Of a DNA stretch of 64,000 nucleotides, positions 24,801 through 36,800 are shown piece after piece. Within the stretch, counting starts at the first letter, position 1. Each line of letters starts with the position of its first letter. The notes below the pieces were generated by a model. The model was not told the origin of the DNA. It did no database searches and worked only from the letters and a program-made list of their open reading frames with translations. The position numbers and the translations under genes are program-made. The DNA is from Zoroaster sp. YZ-2022 (Eukaryota; Echinodermata; Asteroidea; Forcipulatida; Zoroasteridae): contig CM055821.1 in assembly GCA_029582265.1 (NCBI GenBank), forward strand, positions 42,227,694 to 42,291,693, in the 5' to 3' direction.

Positions 24801-27800
24801 CGATGGTGAACGTGATCCAAGATGCGTCTTTTACTATAATATCGATAATTTCTTTAATGTTGTAAAGCCCCGGTTCGACATCTTGTCGCTCACTCACCAT
24901 AGATTATTCTTTCTTTTCTACGCACGTTGTAATATCCCACCCAAATGTTAACGCTATGTAATGAAATTGTAAGATTACCCTCGCGATTATCGATGACGTC
25001 ATTTAATTGAACCGACCCACTAAATTTTTTCAATTTCGATTTCGAAGGTATGATACATTTTCCATTAGCGTTTCAGAGTAATTTATCGAAACGGTATCCG
25101 CAATCTGGAAATTTTAACGCGCCTCTTAATTTTAATGCTAGTGATTTGACGAGTATAAAAATTTACATCAACAAAAATGATTTTTTTAATCTACAATTCG
25201 ATAATGTTTTTAGCAACTACAAGTTGCCTCAGGTTCGTAGTCAAAAAGTAGTCGATGATTGGCATCATAATCCGTTAAATTTTTATCAAAATCAAATAAA
25301 TGTTGTAACGTACTGCAGCACAACGAGATGTGGTGTGGGTTATAAACATTTAAATCATTCCAATGTGATGATTCGTAGTTTTTTTTAGATTTCACGTTTA
25401 TTATCAAATGAGACGATTACTCAAAGAAATGAGTTGTCCTACATCTTTTCAAAATTATTTTAGCGCGTTCGACAACAATATAGACATTAGCGCGTATAAA
25501 AAAATATGTAAAGACTTTCACCTCTCAACATTGGATCATTGGAAACAACGCGTCGATACGTACAGCGATGGATTAGGCACCGCTTATTTTTGGCGAAACA
25601 TTGGTAAAAGATACGATCCAGTACCTGGACACAACTACGACAATTCTATTTTAAACCGCAAAGCTGACCCTATTCCTCTCAACAATCTTTCCGCAGACTT
25701 TGAAGCGGGTGAAAAAAGAATGGATTTTGACGACGGTGTACATAATCGTAAAGAACATACCATTAGAGTAGGTTACATTTTGCAATCTGAACGCGTTGAA
25801 ACAGCGTGGACTAAATTTATATTGTCTTTGGGATTAGCTCAAGGTTTTACGGATATAGGTATAGAACGAATTAATGATTCTATAAGAACGTACGTTTACG
25901 TGATATTGGGAGCTCAAGTACAAGTTAAAAGTGGAATTCTTACACCCGGTACCGGTTTAGATGCACAGCGTGAATTTATAAATATAGTGGATGCTGAGAT
26001 TGATTCTCCGGTCGATTTACAATCTAGTATCGATCGCTATCAAAAATCTTTATCAGATACTAAAACGCAATTAAATTTTATCGTCGGAGATTTATTATAC
26101 ATGATGCCGAGCGATATGAATATGCGTATAGGGTCGTACGTCGGATACAACAATAATATTTTAATCGCAACGTCTGATTTATCGTTAGGATTGAATCAAG
26201 ACGTGAATTCAGATCCCATTCCTTCTCCTCTTCCACCTTTACAATCGACGCCACCGTTAGCCGCTAAACATGTGCAAGATGATTTAGCATCGAGCCCTAC
26301 AATAACAAATGTGCAAGAATTTCCCTCTACAATAACCCAAGACCCTTTGGAAGAATCGAACGATAGTCACCAAGAAGAAAAAAAATGCTTTAATTATTGG
26401 TTTTGCAGTGTTGACAGGATTAGGTTTAATTATTTATGAATTGCTTTACTAGAGTTTTTTCTGCATCCAAGTTAAAATTAAAACACCAACCCCCGTCAAT
26501 GCTAGCCATAAATGTTCTGCCGTCCATGTAACGATACCAGAAGCTGTTTTAAATAACCAACTTATCACCGCACCGATAATACTCGGTAAAGCGGCTAACG
26601 CTTTTTCTCCGAGTTTTGCTGATACACTCGCTAGATGTTTAAATGTTTTTTGTATCCACTCTTTTACAGTGCCACTGCTCGGTTCTGGCGGTGTAGGCGT
26701 CGGTTTAGGTAATAGGTATAGGAGGTTTAGGTTCGGGCGGTGTAGGTTTTGGTAAAACTGAATTTACAGCATTGACGATTTTAGTGACGATAAAAGCGAT
26801 GGTCATACTAAAAGCCGTTAATGTACTAACGACCGTAAAACCTTGTTCTCTAAATAAAGTTTTAATTTTATCTGCCAACGTGACATCTCTTTCTAAAAAT
26901 TTTTTAAACGTTTCTTTAATTCTATTGATTTGACTACGAAGAACGTAATCATGCACATCTATTTGCTCTGGCAAAAAAAATTTGAGATCTTTTAACCTTT
27001 GCAACTCTTGACGAGATTTTTCAATTTCATTCTCATTTAATCCTCTTTCTTCAGCGTCTGAAATTAATTCTTGAATATCGGATATTTTTTGATTGACTAC
27101 TTTTAATTTAGTTAAAAGATCTAATTGTTCACCTCGATTTGTCTTCATGATATCATTAAGTGCTATCACTTCTCGCCATGTAATGTTTAATTCTGTTTGA
27201 ATTTCTTGATCGCTTTTGAGAGTTTCCATCGCCATTTCGAAAGCTTCTTCTACTTGTATTGATTTTTCTACCCGTTGTCTAGGTATAGAAGGTAACTTTC
27301 TACCACCGCTTATTTTTGACGAAACATCAGTTAATGGGTTTTTTGTTTCTAATATGACATTTAATATAGCTTTTTCACTTTCATTAAATATTCCTAAATC
27401 ATAACTTGACAAGGGTTTTAATGAATTTAACTTTAAAAAAGCACCCTTTTTTCTCAAATTAGATAATCGTATCTTTTCGTCACCTTTTAAAAAATAAAGT
27501 ATACCCACTCCTTTTTCATTTCGTTCATACTTGAAGTTATTATAGTCTTTTATATCGGGTTCAATACCTATACTTTTATAAAACTCATCGACTACATCTT
27601 TGCGTAGTTGATGTTCTTGAGATAAAGTAGGCAGACTAAAAGATGTTTCGTGTGTGATTGGAACATCATCATCAATATATCCATCATTAGCTAATTGAAA
27701 ATTTTCATCTTCATCTTCGGGGTAGTTGAACATTGGATCCAGCTCGATGAAATCATGTCCTCCTTCCGCCATTTTACAATTACTTTACATATTATTTTAA

Positions 27801-30800
27801 TAATTTATAACTCGCGTAACCTACAGCGCTCATACCAATCAAAATGAATAAGATTTCTCGCGTTTTTTGATCTTCGCTAGGAACGTAAAAATCCTCAAGT
27901 TTTGGTTCGTTGTATAAATCTTTTGGTAAATTAAATTGATTACCCGTAACTCGTGAATATTCATTATCGCATCGTCAATGCTGTTAAAGGTTTTTTCAGC
28001 GTTTGATTCTTTTAATAATTGATCATTTATTAAATCTAGATATTTTAAACGCTTTTTACTAAATTCGTCTCTGGCTTTCGTAAGTTGTTCTAGCGCTAAA
28101 TCGTGTCTTTTACGTTCTTGTTCGGCATCGCTAGAACGAAAAGTACTAAACAAACAAATTGATCCGGTAAAAGCTAACGCGTTAACGACCGCGCCGCCAA
28201 TCATCATCGCTACAGACACCATTTTACTTTTTCTTTAATTTTTTTATATATTATTTTATATTTACCAACTATAAACTATGGCTAATACATACGGAGATGT
28301 ACTCGATCCATACAGAAGATTAAGAAATCCTTTGGGATTAAAAGGATTGCGTCAAAAAGTTGTCATTACAAACAATCCGAGCACCATTACCGAAAATCAA
28401 TTGTTGACGGTTCGTTTTCCAAATTTAGGAATAAATGACGTCATCGTTCCGGGGACGGTTAGATTAGCTTTCAACATTGTTCTTCAGTCTGCGGATGATG
28501 ATACGAGAACTATGGTACAGAATATAGGTAGAGCCATCGTAAAAAATATAATCATTAAAATGGAAGGAAATTAAATATTTTCATTAGACGATGCAGATGT
28601 GTTCAATTGTTATAAAGACGAATGGTTAACGAAAGATCAACGCGAAAATCTAGCGTACCAAGGAATCGAAAATCCTAACGTCACTAAATTAAGAGTAGAC
28701 GCTAGCGATGCGGTTCCCGCAGGCGGTGGAGGAAAATATAAAGCCATCGCGGATACATTGAAAAATAGGTATCACATTCCACTCGATTTTGAATTGTTGA
28801 CCGATCATCAGCCCTACTACCAATCGGGGATCGGAGATCGATTGACTTATGAACTCGTGTTTAATAAATTTTCAAAGGTGATTAAAAGCACCGACGATAA
28901 TGCAAAATATATCATAAGTGGGATTTCTTTAGAATACCACGTCGTTCATATACCGGAACTCGCTCGAATGATTAAAAATCAATATAGCAACCGGTTGTCG
29001 ATATTGTTTGATCGCATTTTAAGACAGAGCGTGACCCCGTTAAACAAACGCGATACGACGTGGAATATAAATTTAAATACCCCCGCAAAAAGTATGAAAG
29101 GAATATTGTTTTTATTCAAAGAACCCAATGTGAAAGAAACATCAAATTATATAATCCAAAAATCGATAAAGTTTCAATTACGATCGAAGGCGTTCCCAAT
29201 CAGCTCTACGCGCACGGAATGAAAAGGTATCAACATTGGGAAGAAATTCAAAAATATTTCGGTGATTCAAACAAACAACACGCTATTCAAATCGTTAAAG
29301 CTCTAAATTTATCCAACGTCAAACAAGCCGATTATTTACTCAATCGATACGGTTTATTTTTAGATATGAGAACGAGCGACGACAATAAAATACACGGAAG
29401 TGGAAGACGAGTACAAAACTTATCCGAAGGAATTACCATTCAAATAGATAAAGAAGCGGAAGCCGCGGGTGAATTATACATGTATACTTTTATTATTATG
29501 GACGCGCAACTCGTTATAAGAAACGGACGTTTTGAATCTGTCGATTATTAGTATTAGCGACTAATATTAAAAAGGAATGTTACCTAAATATCCACACGCT
29601 GCGTTAATTTGCGGTCAAACCGGATGCGGAAAAACTGAATTTGTTTTAAATTTGTTGGAAAAAGAATATTTAAAATATTTCGAAACGATCGTCATATTAT
29701 GTCCCACCATCGGTGACAACGACACGTATCAAAATAGAAAATGGATTTGGAACGACGAGGGAGTGCTCGTTGACGATTTACAAAATTATACGTTAAACAA
29801 AGCGATAAAAATGTATAGCGACGTATTCAAAGGAAACGAAACGTTGTTTATCATCGACGATTGTAGCGCGAGTAAAGATTTGCAATATAAATTTTTTTGT
29901 CGAGATGAGACGAATGCATTGGTACACTTGGCTTTTAGCGGTCGACACGCACATCACAGCTGTTGGGTTATTTCACAAAAATATAATAGCGTATTGAAAG
30001 ATTTTAGAGAGCAACTCAAATGGGTGTGTTTATTTTATTGTAAAGATAGAGATTCGTTTGAAAATTGTCTTCGAGAAAATGATGTCATACCGACAAACGA
30101 GTTGAGAAAGCAAATGCATGAGAAATTTAAACGAGTCAAACATTGTAAATTGATTTTAAAAACGGATCAACCTACCGATTATGTTATTCTAGACTAAATT
30201 ACTGATTCGTTACTCTCTCTCTTACTGATTCGTTACTGAATCGTTACTGATTGCTTACTTTCCATTACTGATTCGTTACTCTCTCTTACTGATTGCTTAC
30301 TCTCTCTTACTGATTCGTTACTCTCTCTTACTGATTCGTTACTCTCTCTTACTGATTCGTTACTCTCTCTTACTGATTCGTTACTCTCTTACTGATTCGT
30401 TACTCTCTCTTACTGATTCGTTACTCTCTCTTACTGATTCGTTACTCTCTCTTACTGAGTCGTTACTCTCTCTTACTGATTCGTTACTCGACATTACTTG
30501 ACATTACTGAATCGTTACTCGGCATTTTTTAAATAAATTATAAAATACTTATAATAAATGGAACAAGTTCAACAAGAGTCATTCATGTTACCCCCACCAT
30601 CAGATGATGCAAGTGACAACCTGCTGCTGCTGTTGCTGAAGCAAAAGCAACGAGACAAACAACTCTTGTCCATTACTGATTGGTTATCTAGCATTACTTA
30701 TTGGTTATTCTCTGTTGTTCTTAATTTTACTGATTATTCTATAAATACTTATAATAAATGGAAGACCTTCATAAACTAGTGACCGAAAATCCATCCATGT

Positions 30801-33800
30801 TAAGCCCACCATCCATGTTAAGCCCACCATCCATGGATGTTAATACAAGTGACAGCTTGCTGCTGAAGCAAAAGCAACGAAACAAACGACTCTTGGCTGT
30901 TGTAGCGGGAGGAGATTCAAAAAAATATTTAGGAAAAGAGTATTCCGTCAGCGACATTGAAGCTTTGTCTACAGAAGAGCGAGATGTATTACACACGCAA
31001 TACGAAACTAAATTAGGTCGTGATATAACAGAGTCTTTAGGTAGCGCCATTCTAACATTATATGCCAAATTATTAGGATTTAGTTTAAATCGCATTGATT
31101 TATATGGCCATCATTTTGAAATTGACGACGAAGGTAAATTAATTACAGATTTAGAAAAAGATCCATTCATTTTGAGCATGCTTTCTACCGAAGCGTGCGA
31201 TTTATACTACAACAATGGCATGTTGATAGCACCGCTCTCTGCAACGCTAATTACAGCAAAACATTTAAAAAGAAAAGAAGAATCTTGTATAGATAATAAA
31301 AGCGATGGAGACGAACGAGTTGGAGAAAGCGCAGCCAGAGCAGACGCAAGCTGTGGAGACACCGTCGTCAACACCGTCGTCAGTAACGAAGACGAACAAT
31401 AAAAAAATAAAAAATCCAAACAGAGTCGCAGCTGGTAAAAAAGCCGCCGAACTTAATAAAAAGAAAAAACAAGAATTAAAAAAAGGTGCAACCAAAACTC
31501 GTTATGCAGCTACGCTTGCGCCGCAGAGTGCTGTACCAGAAAGCGCTGGAATAAACTACTACTATATCGCTATTGCCTTAGCCGTTGGAGGTTTTGCTTA
31601 TTACTTGTTTTCCAATCAACAGCCAGCATCGGTAAAAGCTCCGCTAAAACCAATACCAAAACCCCCACCAACGCCCAAACCTACACCCACGTCAACGAGA
31701 GAACTTGTTGTTTTTGAAATGGAATTTTTTTTTTTTTTAATAAAATTATATTTACAAGTATAAAATATGATGGATACAAAAGGAATCGTCAATTCAGCTT
31801 ATCACAGTGCCGTTGTAGGACTTTTTACCATTTTATACAGCATGCTCGGTAAAAAAGTATTAAACATAAATCCACCCGATTTAGGAAAATTGGATATAAA
31901 AGATGGTCTAAAACTCACCACGACGGTTGCAGCGGCTTTAATGACTCAAACGTGGTTAGTTCAACAAGGAATTTTACCAGACTCGGTTATGCCTAATAAT
32001 TCTACAGAATAAAATATATTGTACAATATTAAAAAATGGATAAACGAATAAAACTAAAGCTAGCCAACGTCTATTATAGTCCGAAAGGATATTGGAAAGG
32101 TCTCGACGCGATTAAAAAATTAGCTCAAGAAACTAAAGTGAATAAAAAAATAGTTTCGCAGTGGATAAAAAAGCAAGTCTTGTGGCAAATTTATTTACCG
32201 TATCCTAAATACATTCCTAGACCGACCAGTTCAAATAGTATGTTGGAAAAACCAAATGAGGTTCATCAAGCAGATTTATTGTTTCTTCCGCACGATAGTA
32301 TAGGTAAAAAGACGTACAAGTACGCGTTAACCGTTGAGGATGAAGCCAGCAGATATAAAGAAGCGGAACCGTTAACCGATAAAACTGCCGCTCAAGTCGT
32401 TAACGCGTTTGAAAAAATTTATAAACGTTCACCGCTCACTTGGCCAAAAATTTTAAAAGTCGATCCTGGAAAAGAATTTATGTCGACCGTCACTAAAATC
32501 ATGAGTCAACACAATGTAAAAATCCAAAGAAGCGAAGCCGGGAGTCATAGAGCTCAGGGTATAGTAGAGCGATTTAATAGAACTTTGGGCGAAAGAATAT
32601 TTTCTCATCAATACGCTAAAGAAATAGCAACGGCTACAAGAAATAGAGAAAGACGCTATTAAATTACCCGTTGTCGAGCAAAATCCAGCCTCACCAGCTA
32701 TTGCTAAAAAGAAAGAAAAAAGAATCCCAACTAGCAGTTTAGTTCGGTATTTATACGCACCCGGTGAAGCTGAAAAAGATACGAGACGTCGCGCAACCGA
32801 TCCTATATGGAGTATAAAAATTTATAGATTAGCTAAAACGATGAAAGCTCCGAATCAACCCATCTTGTATTATTTAGAAGCAGGTCCCGCTCGTAGTTTT
32901 GTAAAAGAAGAATTACAAATTGTACCGCGAGATACAGAAAATCCACCCATTAAACAATTATAATTCTTTAGGTTATTGATGGAATCTTAGCAGCTATGCT
33001 ATAATGTCCGTAAGCAAAAGTATGTATTCCATCCTCTAAAATATATCTCTTTGTGTCTAAAGGAGATAAAGATATTTATTTACTCGCGTTGTATATAATC
33101 TATGGTTTTCATTTCTCATAAAATTCATAAAATTATAAAGCGGCTTTTTAAAAAAAAAATTTGTTAAATAAAACTTGTTTATATCGCGAGTGTTTAATTT
33201 CCTTTTCTAAAACTTGTTTTTTAACGCCTTTGGCTTTTCTTAGTTCTTTCGAAAAAACGGCGGGTCTTAAGCCGGTAGGTTTTTTCGTTTCTACTTCTTT
33301 TTGTAAAAGTATCGAATACATTTTCGGTCTTAAACCGACAATTTCGGAGATTAGAGTTCCTGCAGTCTCGTCTTTCATTTTACCGATTACTTTTTTATTC
33401 TCTTCAGAATATAAAAAATGTTGTTTTTCTTTGTCTTTATTGTAATAATTACTAAAATCGTATAAATGCTTGTCTTCTTCCATATCTTTATAAACGTCTT
33501 CCGTTTGAATCTCGAGTAATAAGCTATCCGTATCTGTGTAAAGTAAATTACACATCTTGCCGTATTTCTTTTTTAAATGATTGTAATAAAAATCGTACAT
33601 GTAAGCTTTAGATAATTCAAGTATGCTCATTCCGACGTATACTGGGTGGTTGAGTACTAGTTTTATTTTATGCATGTGAATCGCCACTAGATCGTGATCT
33701 TTAAACATTTTAGCCTCGGCAAAATTTGGTTTCGCAAATAATTTAAGCATTTGCTTTTTTTCGTTTTCATCGTTTAATCGCTTCAAATTTACGTTAACAC

Positions 33801-36800
33801 GATTTCGTACATTTTCCATCGTTTTTCCAAAGACTGAATTATTCATGAGTTTGTACAAATCTGTTTCAAACTCAGACGTTGCGTTTTTTCTGAGTTGGGT
33901 GTTTAAATTAATGTACGATTTCATCCAAGGCGATTCATCAAATTCTAAAACGCGATGAATTTTAGTCAGTTTCATACCGAGTTGTAAATACAATTGTAAA
34001 TTACGATAATGAAGCACGTAGTTTGATTTATCATATAAATTTGGAACTAATTTTCTAACGTTTGGAGCCGGTTTGTTGTTTAATAACTCGAGCTGATACG
34101 GTGACATCCATTCTTTCGGTACCCTCAACGACTCTGGCGCGAGTGGAAATGCATTGTGAGAATCGTGTAATTCTTGATTATATTCTAAATCAACTTCTAA
34201 AATGCATCCTTTTCCACGTATTAATCCTTTTTCCAGGAGTCTGTCAATTTGTTTTTTAGTCATCCATTTAAAATTATCCGTTGGCAAAGGTTGACTCATC
34301 GCCCATCCGTATAAATTATTCGTGTCTAAATATTGTATATAACTACAAGGTTTTGTTTTATCGTAATCGGGTAAATAGCGATTGTTTGCTTTTGCGTATC
34401 GTTTACCTACCATACACGTTCCTCCTCTAGTACCTTTTTCTATAAATAAATGCATGTCGACATCCGTAAACAATTCTAAAACGACTTTCGAATGTTTAAG
34501 CAAAGCGTCCCAGCTCAATCCTGGGCTCGTGTAATAATTAGCTGGATCCAAACCGTATTCTCGTATGCAAGTGGTACGAAATTTTTCAAACACGTCCGCC
34601 AATAAGCAAGTATCCGTGCGCACGTACAAATCGTGATAATCGCCTAGAGTTTTACAATCAAATTTAGTCCAAACCTTCTTTGCGTGCTCATATTCTTCTT
34701 TAGTAATACTGTCTTTATTTAAACTACTGTAAAAATGTTCTTGTGAAGGAAGTTCAGTTTCGTCAAAACGTTCAAAACTATCCATGTACTAATAAGGATA
34801 ATACCCTTTTGTAATAAAATTTTTACTTTCTCAGGATCATGCTCGTACTTTTTAGTGATTGAAAAAACGTCGTTTGATTCTACGAGTTTATCTAACGACG
34901 CTAGTAAAAATTGAGCGCTGTCGATAAATCGCAGTTGCCTGATTGAAAAAGTAATATACTTTTCCATATTGTTTGAAATACATTTTATTTTTCCTCTCGT
35001 TTGACTTGCGCCCTGCATAATGAGATGAGAGTCGTATCCTCGCAAATTATGAAATACAACCGGAATAAATGTTTTACCCGGTTGTAATTTCAGTTGGAAA
35101 TTACAACTATTGTGCGCTGCACCTCTATATTTCCCAGTGATGTGACAATGATCGCGTACTTTTCTAAACTTGTCAATTGTTTTAAACACCTTTTCTTCAC
35201 ATATCCAACATTTTTTTGCATTTTTTAAATCTTCTACATCTTCTTCAGTCATCATCATTTCTTTAGGTTTTGCAAATATCTCGTTAATCTTTTCTTCTTC
35301 TTTTTCTAATTTTTTTTGAAAATGACTCACGGCATCTTTTCCTCGGTATACAACGGGAGAACAAGTTTCACCGTCGCACCGAACGACGACGTACGAATAA
35401 CCGCAAACGACGTGTTCTTGCAGTTTTTTAGTATTGGTCGTACTCGATACATCTTTAATCTTTTTAATTATACTTCCAAAGTCTGCGTATATAACGAAAG
35501 GAACTTTCATCTTTTTGTAAAAAGTTTAAAATTTCAACGTATCGTTTTTACCCTTTTCTGGCATGACGATCGCCGTCGGTCTGCCGTTAACTCCCTCGCA
35601 CATTTTTGCGTGGTCTTCAAGATACGCTTCTGTTGAAAAACCCTGTAAACATCTCATACAAAAATGTTTACGATCTTTGTGGTTTGTTTGATCGTAAAGT
35701 AAACGACTTAAACTCTTTATCCAAACGTAGTGCGATACATCTTTTTCGTGAATTAATAATACATTTATACGATCTATATTTTTAGGTTGCTCGCTGAGCT
35801 GGTAAACTACAAACATATTTGAATCATAACCAAGAACGTTTATTGCCAAGTTATTTTGTTGTTCTACTTTTTCAATCTGACTGATTGGGGTCGGAAAATC
35901 GATTCCGTTAAAATTTAAACCGTCTTCCTTTGAATATTTGGACGTTCTTTCAGGATGAATTTTCACGGGTAAAAGGGCGCTACGAAGCGCCCATCGAAAA
36001 CATTCGTTGTCTTTATTTTTCACATTGACGCATGCCTGCTTTTTTGTATGTAGTCGCATAGCTCGATATAAGATGCACCTTGAAAAGGTTGATATCTCGT
36101 GTAGATAATACTCATATCTGCAATACGATATACGATCCAATTAGAGCCGTTGGCCGTCCACTTTTCTAAAGACTCTTGAATTTGTGAAAAAACAGTATCG
36201 AGTACATTTTCGAAGTCGTTAAAATTAAATAAAACAATTTGCCCGTTATTATGAAAACGTGGGTCAGCCGACCTCGTCATACCCTCTCCTATATCTTTGT
36301 GTAAATATATATGTATATATATCATAAACTTGAACGATGTAAAATCTTGCAAGTCTAAACCAAACTTTTCGATAATCTTTGGCTTTGCCGCTTCCCAAAA
36401 TATGTTTAAATCTTCTTCTTTGCTATGACCAAACGGTACAAACATCCATCGTTCACGTAAACATCTTCCACTGTCGATGGTCGCGTCAAATCTCAACTCG
36501 GGTTCTAAACCGCGAAACCTTTTAATAGCGACGATATACCCTTCTTTAGTGTGCTCTCCTCTTCTCCCGCGGTAATGTTCGGGTAAAACAATATTATTTA
36601 TTCTTACATACTCTTTAAGTTCGGCTAACGTCCACTTTGATAATGGCTTTTGTTTATGCCGTTTTATATATTTTTTTACCGCCAGATACCTAGACCGTTT
36701 ATCGATTCTACCCTTTTGGTTTTGCACAAAAATTAATGGTCTATGCGAGCGACCAAACTCTTTCAATTCCGCCAACGTCCACTTTGATAAATATTTTCTT

